Origin: Oscillospiraceae bacterium
Lineage (GTDB): Bacteria; Bacillota; Clostridia; Oscillospirales; Ruminococcaceae
NCBI GenBank assembly: GCA_004556975.1
Contig: SFFD01000029.1
Span: 1 to 16,396, forward strand
DNA: 16,396 bases
Direction: 5' to 3'
The first letter of the stretch is position 1, and every line of letters begins with the position of its first letter. Below are positions 5,620 to 13,330 of this stretch, piece by piece. Below the pieces are notes generated by a model, which was not told the DNA's origin, did no database searches, and saw nothing but the letters and a program-made list of their open reading frames with translations. The translations under genes were made by a program, and so were the position numbers.

Positions 5620-6828
5620 TCAGATTATGTCATAGGTTTTCATAAGTTCAATGCGTTTTTTGGCAAGCTTTACAGATTCGGCGGCGCTGTCATCTTTGTT
5701 TTCGGCCGTTTCCCTGATGTATCTAAAAATTCTTTGCCCCCACGCTGCGGGAAGCAGCCATGAATGCCGCTTTACATATGAATATTTGTTTTCCATATAT
5801 CTTTTAGGCGGAAATACGGAAGAAAGTATGCCGCGCCGTTTTCCGTCGCGCCCGGAACGTACGGCATTCAGCGTAATGGTGGAGGAATGAAGCCTTGTAT
5901 AGTCGTTTGAACCGTAAATCCCTCCGCAAATACTGTCTTTTAGCAGGGGAACGCAGGAAATATCGGATTCTGACCACGGCTGCGGCAAATCAAATTCAAT
6001 TCCAAGATATTCATTGGCAATTTTGAATATTGCCGCGGCAAATTTCGCGGCGCGAACCTTTTGGCATTGCTCATATAAAAGCGTCCAGTCAATATCAGCC
6101 GTATAGTTTTTTGCCCAAAGGCCAATGTCGCAGAATTGGCGTATTCCGATTCCGCTGCATACAAAATGCTTGTACGCATGTAAAATAAGATACAGCATAT
6201 TATCATGCGGATTCATTGTAAAAAAGCCTTCCGTGCTCATTAAATGCGCATGAGCATCAGCAAAAAAGCCGTTCAAATCGTCATGCATATCTTTTGACGA
6301 ATCAAAAAGTCTGCGGTGCATTTCAATATATGCTGTGCCGTTTTCTTTTGTGTAAGAGACTTCGTCCTTTGAAAGGAGTTCATTTTCGGGGCAGTCTGCC
6401 GTAAATCCGTTTTGCATAAGAATATTGTGGCAAGGCAAAAAATCATTTTCGCTTACAAAAATATCGTCGTCTGCGCTTAACCTGTGATCACGCAAAGGGT
6501 AAAGCCGGCTGCATATCCTTCCCTTTACGACGATTGGGCGAAGCCCTTCTTCCAAAAATTTTTTATATGTCTCTTCAAACTCCGCCGAGCGCAGGGTTTG
6601 GCTTAAAACCTGATTTATTACCTGTTGTTTTTCTGCGGCAAACAGCGCCTGGTTCTGCTGTAAGGCGGAGGTTTTGCGCACCGCTTCGAACACAAAGGGC
6701 AGCAGCTTTTGCTGCATTGCCGTTTCAAAAAGTGCGCTGTAATCCGCGTCTTTAAGCATGGCGTTTTCGCCGTGAATTCCGGCTTTTACTGCTTTTATAA
6801 AGTTAATTTCGGCGCTGTTCAAAGACAT
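5620..6828 (-). CDS. Nucleotidyltransferase-fold family protein (NTP_transf_5 type)
   Basis: This 402-aa protein resembles the uncharacterised nucleotidyltransferase family NTP_transf_5, often found near polysaccharide or peptide-modification genes. The diagnostic block is IVVKGRICSRLYP (99-111) followed by HRLSADDDIFV (115-125), in which D120 and D122 would be the metal-binding DxD pair of the fold. An HMR or EMHRRL-type histidine segment follows near 178, and the C-terminal half is helical with aromatic residues (YLILHAYKHF). Family members are of similar length. The start ATG at 6828 has AGGGG eight to twelve bases upstream. The gene is followed by a terminator, and the DNA upstream (6829-7595) is degenerate, so it may once have been the last gene of a longer polysaccharide operon. 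The reaction is unknown; nucleotide transfer to a sugar or protein is a guess. Confidence 0.75.
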   Translation of the reverse strand: MSLNSAEINFIKAVKAGIHGENAMLKDADYSALFETAMQQKLLPFVFEAVRKTSALQQNQALFAAEKQQVINQVLSQTLRSAEFEETYKKFLEEGLRPIVVKGRICSRLYPLRDHRLSADDDIFVSENDFLPCHNILMQNGFTADCPENELLSKDEVSYTKENGTAYIEMHRRLFDSSKDMHDDLNGFFADAHAHLMSTEGFFTMNPHDNMLYLILHAYKHFVCSGIGIRQFCDIGLWAKNYTADIDWTLLYEQCQKVRAAKFAAAIFKIANEYLGIEFDLPQPWSESDISCVPLLKDSICGGIYGSNDYTRLHSSTITLNAVRSGRDGKRRGILSSVFPPKRYMENKYSYVKRHSWLLPAAWGQRIFRYIRETAENKDDSAAESVKLAKKRIELMKTYDII

Positions 6829-7235
6829 TGGATTTCCCCTTCATTTTTTAATGTTTTAGCGGCAGGCGGCGGTGCCGCAGCAATAAAAAGCCAAAAGTTT
6901 TGTAAAATTTTCCGCCTGTTTTTCTGCATCATATGTATGCTTTTTGAGCTTGCTCAACATAAGTGCCGAGCACGCATAGGAAAAGCATTTAAAATTCACG
7001 CCTTTTATATACAAAGGCAGATGAAGAAATGTACCGACAACCGGCATCGCAGTAAAATTAAACCGTATTTTTCTTTTGACGGCACTTATCATTTTTAGGC
7101 GATGCAAAAATACGAGAAATTGTAAGTTGTTGCTGTTTTAGCAGGATAAAAACAGTAACCGTAAAATAATCGCTGCAGCAGCAACCAAAGCACCTACAAA
7201 ACCATGCAAGGGCAGAAAACAAAGGCTTGTTGATA
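6829..7235. other. Gene-poor, probably degenerate region upstream of the nucleotidyltransferase-like gene
   Basis: About 400 bases with no gene I can support. A minus-strand frame at 6856-7092 (ATG at 7092) encodes roughly 78 residues, with KGVNFKCFSYACSALMLSK and a Cys-rich end, but has no ribosome site and no family I recognise. A second minus-strand frame ending at 7138 encodes a hydrophobic stretch (LHGFVGALVAAAAIILRL), which could be the end of a lost membrane protein. Both look like residues of decayed genes rather than working ones. Confidence 0.4.
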
Positions 7236-7481
7236 TTAAATATTTTTGCTGTGCCCTATGTGAATTTTATTAAAAATATTTTTTATATATGGCGTAACAA
7301 GTTCTTTTGCGTACCCGTATGTTTTTCTGTCGAACAAAGAAGCTACTGCAAAGAACAGCGGCACTATTATAAGACAGCTTATTGCCGCCCAAAAAATAAT
7401 TTTTGGGTATGTATCCAAAGAAATATGCGCAAAAACCGGCTTTGAAATCAGCGTAACCGCAACAAACAGAGCAAGGTTTCC
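7236..7481 (-). pseudogene. Probable C-terminal remnant of a second polysaccharide flippase
   Basis: The frame encodes 81 residues with two membrane segments (LALFVAVTLISKPVF and IIFWAAISCLIIVPLFFAVA), then a charged tail beginning SLFDRKTYGYAKELVTPYI. This layout, a last hydrophobic helix followed by an aromatic/charged 'Y.Y.K.LV' tail, closely mirrors the end of the intact flippase next door (NAIFWLAYHRCEEYTYFRSI). There is no start codon or ribosome site of its own. An in-frame TGA at 7484-7482 separates it from the short frame upstream, and GC content falls sharply at about that point. I read it as the tail of an older Wzx-like gene left after replacement. A small membrane protein of another kind, broken by the TGA, is the alternative. 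Confidence 0.5.
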
Positions 7482-7595
7482 TCACCGCCAGCGCCTCGCC
7501 CCCACGCGGGCAGGCAGCGCGCCCCAAGCGGCAAGCGCCAGTGCCATAAAGGTGATAATGCCGATGAAAGAACGGGTGTAGATGTAGTGAAGCAT
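7482..7595 (-). pseudogene. Short 37-codon frame coupled to the flippase stop; truncated membrane protein N-terminus
   Basis: An ATG at 7595-7593 overlaps the flippase stop codon (TGATG), the arrangement of a translationally coupled next gene. It reads MLHYIYTRSFIGIITFMALA and then an Ala-rich hydrophobic helix and basic ARVGARRWR before a TGA at 7484-7482. One membrane helix followed by an Arg/Trp-rich loop resembles the start of small VanZ-like membrane proteins, but that is a weak guess. The codons are GC-rich, unlike the sequence that follows in the same frame. Probably the 5' end of the operon's next gene, cut at the border of the locus. Confidence 0.45.
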
Positions 7596-9145
7596 CAATG
7601 CAATTTTCCTAGAACCGGTGCAATTACGCGGTCTTTTACAATGCTGCGGAAGTAAGTATACTCTTCGCAGCGGTGATATGCCAGCCAGAATATGGCATTG
7701 GGCACAATCGCCGTGACCATTGTCATGATTGCAAAACGCAAAACCGTTGTTGCAGAAGATAGAACTACATGCCGGATCGTCAGCATGGCAATCAAAACAG
7801 CTGTGAGTAGGAGAACTCTCCTGAAATAACGGGCGAAGAAAGGCTTGCATGAAACTTCAAACCCATACCTATGGAGAATAAGCGGATCGTACCACAGGCT
7901 GATTGCTGCCCGCGATAAAAATGTGGCAAACAGAACGCCAAAAACGCCCCACAGTCTCCCAAGAACGATTGAGAGAACTATATTCAGAATTGCCACAAGA
8001 ATTGGTCTGAACTTTCCCTGCTTAAATAGTCCCAGTGTTGAACGGAACACCCAGAGCGTGTTCATATAGCCTGCCACAAAGAAGTTGATTGCAATGGCAA
8101 TCGATATGGGAAGCCCCAGCACAAATCGGCCACCAGCCCATATCTGTACAAACGGATCTAACAATGTGACCAGCGCAATAAAGCTGAACCCATACAACCA
8201 AAAATTCAGGAATTCAACTTTCTTGAATAGTGCATAGCCCGCATGTTTATCTTCCGTTGCAAAGAAATTTCCGAGGCTTCCCGTAATGGCTGCTGTGATC
8301 TGGCAAAGCACACTGGTCACAGAATCACATATGAGAGTATAGTTTGAAAGTCGCCCGACCCATAAAACGCCGACAACGGCAGAAATAATAATGTTATCCG
8401 TTCCATTCAGCGCAACATGACCGACTTTTGTTAGAAAAAGGGCACCTGTATCTTTCAATAGCTGCCGTTTTTCATCTCCATTCAACCTATCATTCTTATA
8501 TTTCGATATTTCCGGATATCGTTTTTCTGCCAAATGTGCTACATAGGCATTAACACAAAGCGTTCCCGCAAGTTGAATTAGAAGATAACTCAAGTAGGCT
8601 CTAAACAGCAGGAGCAATAAAACTTGCAGTGCCGTTTGAATAATCGCAATGGTATTCCGGGCATTCGTTTGCACATATTCTTTTTGATCTGCTAAAAAAA
8701 GTGTTCCCTTGCAGGCCGCAAAGCAATATGACAAGCCGGAGTTCAAAAGGAAAATTATATAGTACAGTGTTAACCATGGGACATCTGGCCTATCCTTGAT
8801 GATGACATCCATGAAAGGGATAATGCAAACGCCTATCCCCACGATTGCCATTCCCACCGCAAAGTACGCTTTTTTATAGAAATAAAGAAGCTCCGCAACT
8901 TTCTGATAATTCTTTTTAGCCATTGGCTCGTACATGTGATAAACCATCGCTGAGCCAAAGCCTAATTCCGCAAGGGAAAGAACCGTCAGAATGTTACTGT
9001 ATAATCCATTCACACTAAGGTAGGCTTCATCCAAGCAGTGAATGAAAATAGTTCTAACCGTAAAATTAAGAATAATTGTGAGCAGTCTTCCCAGCAAGCC
9101 CGTTGCCAAGTTAAGTGCAGAATTCTTCAAACGGCTGTTTCCCAT
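7595..9145 (-). CDS. Polysaccharide flippase / oligosaccharide repeat-unit transporter (Wzx, MATE-like superfamily)
   Basis: This 516-aa protein has about a dozen to fourteen hydrophobic segments along its length and no signal peptide, as expected for Wzx-type flippases, which move lipid-linked oligosaccharides across the membrane. The N-terminus (KNSALNLATGLLGRLLTIIL, then FTVRTIFI) is typical for this family, as is the following block with LGFGSAMVYHMY. I start at the ATG at 9145 because TTTGGAGA lies eight bases before it and MGNSRLKN is a normal family start; the frame is open 60 bases further up, inside the end of the preceding gene. It lies 20 bases after the FrhB-like gene and its stop overlaps a following ATG. 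Its AT content is higher than that of the pyruvyl transferase and GT32 genes upstream. Confidence 0.92.
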   Translation of the reverse strand: MGNSRLKNSALNLATGLLGRLLTIILNFTVRTIFIHCLDEAYLSVNGLYSNILTVLSLAELGFGSAMVYHMYEPMAKKNYQKVAELLYFYKKAYFAVGMAIVGIGVCIIPFMDVIIKDRPDVPWLTLYYIIFLLNSGLSYCFAACKGTLFLADQKEYVQTNARNTIAIIQTALQVLLLLLFRAYLSYLLIQLAGTLCVNAYVAHLAEKRYPEISKYKNDRLNGDEKRQLLKDTGALFLTKVGHVALNGTDNIIISAVVGVLWVGRLSNYTLICDSVTSVLCQITAAITGSLGNFFATEDKHAGYALFKKVEFLNFWLYGFSFIALVTLLDPFVQIWAGGRFVLGLPISIAIAINFFVAGYMNTLWVFRSTLGLFKQGKFRPILVAILNIVLSIVLGRLWGVFGVLFATFLSRAAISLWYDPLILHRYGFEVSCKPFFARYFRRVLLLTAVLIAMLTIRHVVLSSATTVLRFAIMTMVTAIVPNAIFWLAYHRCEEYTYFRSIVKDRVIAPVLGKLH

Positions 9146-9165
9146 TGAGTCAATCTCCAAATCTC

Positions 9166-10344
9166 CTAATAAAGCGGCTTTCCTTTTCCTTGCAGGGTAT
9201 ACCAAGCATAGCGCAGGAAAAACCTGAACTTACGCTTTGCTTTTTGCAGCAGCGTCTCCTGAAAAAAAGTCTCAATTGCTCTTTCTAAATCATACCTCTC
9301 TGTATAGGCATAAAACGCAGTTCTCTGCGCCCCTTCATCAAAAGATGTAAGCAAACTTTGATTGTATTTCAGGATTTTATCAATTTCAAACTGGCGACGA
9401 ATAATCTTGCTTCTGTTCAAAAAGAGAGTTCCTTTTTCTGAATTAACAATAACCGCCGAAAGGCCATTGTTGTCATCCATATCCGGTATCGAAATCTCTG
9501 CACCCCAAAGGTCGCCAATTGTTAAGTCGCTGCCACTTTTAAAACCCCGAAACCGACAAGAAAAACAGCTTTCTTTTAGGGCCACACCCCGAAAATAGCC
9601 TTGCATATATGTATCAAACGTCATGGGTTCCGAATGGACTCTTCCATTTTCAAACTCCATTCGTACAGAGCTATTATGCCAGCCCTTCTTCTTGTTACGA
9701 AACTCCATTCTTGTAAGCCTTGCGCCATATTTTCTTTCCTGCATACCAATATACGTTTGCAGCATATGGTCGCTGGGAATCCCATGGCAGATCAACTCCA
9801 CAAGAATCAGATTTGGATACTCTCTTCCAAGAAATGTGCGCAGTCCCGCGACCTGGCAGGGGCACCCGCTGAATAAAACCTTGCATCCCTTTTCAAGCAC
9901 GTCTTTGACTTCCCGATAGCAATACCCCATATCGCTTTGGGCATACTTGGAACCCATCATCCGCAGAATATCTTCCTTGGCATTGGAAAGGATGTGCTTG
10001 ACATGAAACTCGTCATCAAATACCGCGCCGCATACGTATCCGCCATCGCGGAGCATTTGGTCGGCAAGCTCGTAAAACACACCGCCCGAACTACTGCGCA
10101 GGCGTATAGAATCATCAACGCTTTTTGATGCAAAAGCTATAGGATACCCCTCATCAGGTTTTCCTTTGTTCCCCAAAATTGGACAAGCCTTTTCACATTG
10201 GTTGCAATGAATGCAAATGTCTTCATTGATCTGAGGATATCTAAAATCTAGATAATCTTTATCCAAACTGATTGCATTCACAGGGCAAATATTTATGCAA
10301 GCACCACAGATTGCACATTCCTGAACAGAAACTTTATCAATCAT
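9166..10344 (-). CDS. FrhB/FdhB-like iron-sulfur flavoprotein (coenzyme F420 hydrogenase beta-subunit family), polysaccharide-locus type
   Basis: The 392-aa protein begins with two 4Fe-4S ferredoxin motifs: C10-x2-C13-x2-C16-x3-C20-P and C44-x2-C47-x2-C50-x3-C54-P. The rest matches the FrhB/FdhB N- and C-terminal domains: RSSSGGVFYELA, FSGCPCQVAGLR, ELICHGIPS, and a third Cys group with GDLWG (SCFSCRFRGFKSGSDLTIGDLWG region). In methanogens the family uses coenzyme F420, but homologues in bacterial capsule loci occur in organisms without F420 and are thought to perform redox steps on sugars or their carriers; the exact reaction is not established. The gene overlaps the pyruvyl transferase by eight bases (ATGATTGA), which implies tight coupling. 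A flippase follows. This trio recurs in polysaccharide loci. Confidence 0.92.
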   Translation of the reverse strand: MIDKVSVQECAICGACINICPVNAISLDKDYLDFRYPQINEDICIHCNQCEKACPILGNKGKPDEGYPIAFASKSVDDSIRLRSSSGGVFYELADQMLRDGGYVCGAVFDDEFHVKHILSNAKEDILRMMGSKYAQSDMGYCYREVKDVLEKGCKVLFSGCPCQVAGLRTFLGREYPNLILVELICHGIPSDHMLQTYIGMQERKYGARLTRMEFRNKKKGWHNSSVRMEFENGRVHSEPMTFDTYMQGYFRGVALKESCFSCRFRGFKSGSDLTIGDLWGAEISIPDMDDNNGLSAVIVNSEKGTLFLNRSKIIRRQFEIDKILKYNQSLLTSFDEGAQRTAFYAYTERYDLERAIETFFQETLLQKAKRKFRFFLRYAWYTLQGKGKPLY

Positions 10345-11437
10345 TTTTTGCCATCCTCAACACTTCATCTATGTACGCTTTTGAGTAGTCAATCTTGTCT
10401 TTCAGTCGACTGTTCACTGCTGTCCAGTCCGTATTAAACGGAATTGCCATTCCCTCTGTTACCATGTGGTCTGAAAGTCCCAGCATGGCGGTAAAATCGC
10501 GCATGCGGGTGTTTATTTTCTCTGTGCGTTCCACTACGGCAAACTCCCGCTCAAAAATCACCGAGAACGCCGTTGCGTGGAACGAGTTCGACAGCACAAA
10601 ATCGGCCCGGCGCACCAGCCCCAAAAATTCCTCGGGACCGCAGAGGGCAAAGCAGCGCTCTGCATACGGCAAACCGAAAATCGAATAAATTTTCAGTCCC
10701 CGCTCCGAAGCTATTTTTTCCGCCAACGTGCGCACCGCAGAGCTGTTGTCAAAATCATACACCAGCAGATACGGCTTTTCCGCCTTGGGCGGAAGCTTTG
10801 CCATCGCTTCCCAATGCGCTTTGTCCAAAAGAAACACCGGGTCAAGGACGGTTTGCGCGTTTTCTATTCCCAATGATTTCAATACAGCAAGACCGGAAGC
10901 TTCACGCACGGAAACGCCGTCAAGCCTGCTCAAATATTTTGCCGTAACCTCCCGCAGCTCCTGCGGAAATTCATCTACGGCGAAGCTTGCCGCATATGAA
11001 GCACGAACGCCCTGCCGCACAAAATCCAAATAGAACGCAGGATCCTTTCCGTTTTGGAAAAGCGGGTTCCAGATTTGGTCGCTTCCTGCAAAGTAAACGT
11101 CCGCCTCCGGCGGTTCTGCCGCCAGTTCCGCTTCGGAAGCGTACCGCTTTGTAAGGGTAAGATATTTGTCCGTAAAGTCATCAAACACTTTTTTGCGCGG
11201 CAGTATGCGCAGCCTGCCCGGAAGCTTTGCCAAAAGGTACGCCTGCCGAACAAACGGTTTATCATATTTCGGATTTGCCACAACGTCCAGCCGGTAGTGC
11301 CCGGACAGATAATCCGGCTTGTAGTCAATAATTCTGACGTCGTGCCCAAGGGACTTCAAATAGGTTTGCAGCGCATACGCCTGCAAAGACGCGCCGACAT
11401 TATATACATCGTGACAGGTAATTGTACAAATCTTCAT
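10337..11437 (-). CDS. Polysaccharide pyruvyl transferase family protein
   Basis: At 366 aa this matches the pyruvyl transferase family (CsaB/WcaK-like), which transfers a pyruvyl group from phosphoenolpyruvate to a sugar as a ketal. Typical features are the start MKICTITCHDVYNVGASLQA with a Rossmann-like opening, AGSDQIWNPLF (typical G.SD.vW), SRLDGVSVREASG (S.RE.SG motif), LDPVFLLD, and the C-terminal SNSFHATAFSVIF, in which the histidine is conserved in this family. It is cytoplasmic. It overlaps the upstream GT32-type gene by four bases (ATGA) and the downstream FrhB-like gene by eight. GC content is clearly higher than in the next two genes. Some family members near FrhB homologues may use other substrates, so pyruvylation is probable rather than proven. 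Confidence 0.93.
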   Translation of the reverse strand: MKICTITCHDVYNVGASLQAYALQTYLKSLGHDVRIIDYKPDYLSGHYRLDVVANPKYDKPFVRQAYLLAKLPGRLRILPRKKVFDDFTDKYLTLTKRYASEAELAAEPPEADVYFAGSDQIWNPLFQNGKDPAFYLDFVRQGVRASYAASFAVDEFPQELREVTAKYLSRLDGVSVREASGLAVLKSLGIENAQTVLDPVFLLDKAHWEAMAKLPPKAEKPYLLVYDFDNSSAVRTLAEKIASERGLKIYSIFGLPYAERCFALCGPEEFLGLVRRADFVLSNSFHATAFSVIFEREFAVVERTEKINTRMRDFTAMLGLSDHMVTEGMAIPFNTDWTAVNSRLKDKIDYSKAYIDEVLRMAKND

Positions 11438-12129
11438 TTTATAATCACTTTCATAAGCCGCCTTGCCATCCTTCCCAGCTTTGCTTTAATCCGCACTCGT
11501 TTCGGCAGCCAGCTCATGGAATACCAATGTATAGAATATGTATTCTCCGTTTTCACAAGCTTGCCGGTGGCGCTGTCCAAAGGGTTGAAAAAATCCGCCG
11601 GGTACACGTGAATTCCCGCCACGACCTGCTCTCTGCCGTTTGGCACAAGGCCGAAGCGTTCCATAACGTCCGTGTTCAGGTGAGGGCAGCCCACCGCGTT
11701 TGTCGTGCCGTCCGCGTTCGTGAAATGCAGCTTTTTGTATTCTTCAATCATTGCCTGAATTACCGGGTGGTGGGCCTCAGCGGCGATGGTCAGGCCGGAG
11801 GCAACAAACCGGTCGTTCTCAAAGCCAATGAATCCCTCGTCGCCCAGCAGCGGCGTAATGTCGCGCAAGACCTCCACATCGGTATCAAAGTACACGCCGC
11901 CGTACTGTTCCAACACAATCAGACGCATAACGTCGGACACAAAGGCGTATTTTTTCGCCGCATATGCCTCCGCCATAAACGGCACGGTGCGGCAGTCGCA
12001 GTTGTCCTCGTTCCACTCGCGGATTTCAAAATCCGGGCAGAATCTGCGCCAGCTTGCAATGCACTTTTTCACCGAATCCGGTTTCTCTCCCCGCCCGAAC
12101 CAGCAGTAGTGGATGATCTTTGGGATCAT
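11434..12129 (-). CDS. Glycosyltransferase with DXD motif (GT32 / Gly_transf_sug type, capsular polysaccharide synthesis)
   Basis: A compact 231-aa enzyme starting MIPKIIHYCWFGRGEKPDS, the hallmark of the GT32-like family (IPKIIHY.WfG). The conserved block SDVMRLIVLEQYGGVYFDTDVEV contains D82-T-D84, which coordinates the metal and sugar nucleotide. The C-terminus has a HWYSMSW segment (with the usual H..  ..SW) and a basic tail (KRVRIKAKLGRMARRLMK) that could lie against the membrane. Members transfer a hexose or hexosamine in capsule or O-antigen synthesis; the donor cannot be read from sequence. It begins three bases after the upstream GT4 gene and overlaps the pyruvyl transferase by four bases. 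Its sequence is among the most GC-rich of the operon. Confidence 0.93.
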   Translation of the reverse strand: MIPKIIHYCWFGRGEKPDSVKKCIASWRRFCPDFEIREWNEDNCDCRTVPFMAEAYAAKKYAFVSDVMRLIVLEQYGGVYFDTDVEVLRDITPLLGDEGFIGFENDRFVASGLTIAAEAHHPVIQAMIEEYKKLHFTNADGTTNAVGCPHLNTDVMERFGLVPNGREQVVAGIHVYPADFFNPLDSATGKLVKTENTYSIHWYSMSWLPKRVRIKAKLGRMARRLMKVIIK

Positions 12130-12132
12130 GTA

Positions 12133-13329
12133 TCAGTCCTCCATCAGCGCGTAGATTTTTTCAATTTCCGCGCTATTTGTATAATCTCGCTTTGCGCAGT
12201 TTTCCGAAAGCACCCGCATCCGCGCCGGGTCGCGCAGCAGCGCCGCAATACCGGCAGCGCAGCCCGCATTGTCCATTGGGACGATCACGCCGTCAACGCC
12301 ATCCTCCAGCTGGCTGCCGGAGGTAGCATAGTCCGTGATGACGACAGGCTTCCCAAGAAGCTGCGCTTCCCGCACGGTAACAGCCTTGCCCTCGTAGCGG
12401 GACGGCTGCACATACAGGTCGCAGGCGCGCATATACGGATAGGGGTTGCCCCTCTTACCAAGAATTATAACACGATCCTGCATGCCGGCTTCGGCGATTT
12501 TTCGGCGAATCAGCGGCTCATCGCCGCCGTAACCGATTAGATACCATTTTACATTCAGTCCGTCCTCCGCCAAACGGCGGCAAATGTCGGGAACATTATC
12601 GAAGTTCTTCGCATCGCAGAAACGCCCGACGGAGAGAAGCCTGATTGCACCGTCGGCGGGCATGTCGGTTTGAGGCTCCTCCGCCTGTCTGCAAATCAGC
12701 TCTTTCGGCAAAATGTTTTCAATAGTACAAACCTTTTCCGAAAGCTCCTGAAACGCCGTCCGGAAGCTTTGCGAAGCCTGTTCTGAAACGCCGCAGATCG
12801 CGTCATACCCCTCCCACATGGCAAGCTCCGCCGAGCGGTCGAAGGTCAGCGCCGTGTAATCGGTATGTATCCACGCCGCGTATTTCTTTGCATTTACGCG
12901 CTCCCGCGTAAAATAATGCGGTGTCAGAAAGCTGATGGCGAGGTCATAGGTTTTATCGGAGATCTGAGGCATGGAATGCAGCGTATATTTATGGCTGTAG
13001 GTCAGCGCAGTAACAGAAGGCTTGTCGCTGGGATGCCGTTTATCAAAGCTTCGAGCCGCGAGTTTTCCCTTTAATCGTCCGGAAAGCACGCCAAACTGCC
13101 CTCTTTTAAGGAGTAATGTCATAGGCACAGCCAACGATGCATACTGCGGAATCTCCGGCAGAAGCTTCGCGTTAGGATTCAGATATGGCATCAGTTCTCC
13201 GCTGTGCCGCATCAGAAAAAGGTCAACATCGTAGCGGTCATAGTCGATGGCGTCGAGCAGCCCCAGCAAGCTGCGCTCTACTCCGCCAAGCTCCATGGCT
13301 TGTGAAAAGATTAGAATAGATTGTTTCAT
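12133..13329 (-). CDS. Glycosyltransferase family 4 (GT-B fold)
   Basis: The 398-aa protein has the GT4 architecture. The N-terminal Rossmann half contains MELGGVERSLLGLL (GG.ER.l, acceptor-side loop), and the C-terminal half contains the donor-binding segments LLSVGRFCDAKNFDN, WYLIGYGGD and CDLYVQPSRYEGKAVTVREA. In the last, the two glutamates of EGKAVTVRE form the E-x7-E motif of retaining GT-B enzymes. Length is normal and the start ATG lies one base after the stop of the preceding GT2 gene (TAATATG). It presumably adds one sugar to the lipid-linked repeat unit in the cytoplasm; the sugar is unknown. GC content is high (40 of 60 bases in the line starting 12241). Confidence 0.93.
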   Translation of the reverse strand: MKQSILIFSQAMELGGVERSLLGLLDAIDYDRYDVDLFLMRHSGELMPYLNPNAKLLPEIPQYASLAVPMTLLLKRGQFGVLSGRLKGKLAARSFDKRHPSDKPSVTALTYSHKYTLHSMPQISDKTYDLAISFLTPHYFTRERVNAKKYAAWIHTDYTALTFDRSAELAMWEGYDAICGVSEQASQSFRTAFQELSEKVCTIENILPKELICRQAEEPQTDMPADGAIRLLSVGRFCDAKNFDNVPDICRRLAEDGLNVKWYLIGYGGDEPLIRRKIAEAGMQDRVIILGKRGNPYPYMRACDLYVQPSRYEGKAVTVREAQLLGKPVVITDYATSGSQLEDGVDGVIVPMDNAGCAAGIAALLRDPARMRVLSENCAKRDYTNSAEIEKIYALMED

Positions 13330-13330
13330 A

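Noticed and set aside
6856..7107. Minus-strand frame of 83 codons beginning with TTG.
   Set aside because: No ribosome site for the TTG or the ATG at 7092, and no family resemblance. Mentioned only as a possible decayed gene in the intergenic entry.
9146..9205. Upstream start for the flippase at 9205, giving 20 extra residues.
   Set aside because: The added segment overlaps the end of the FrhB-like gene, has basic non-family sequence, and the ATG at 9145 has the better ribosome site.
11422..12540. A 372-codon plus-strand frame opposite the pyruvyl transferase, GT32 and GT4 genes.
   Set aside because: It crosses three well-supported minus-strand genes, is rich in His, Arg and Val as expected from antisense GC-rich codons, and has no ribosome site.
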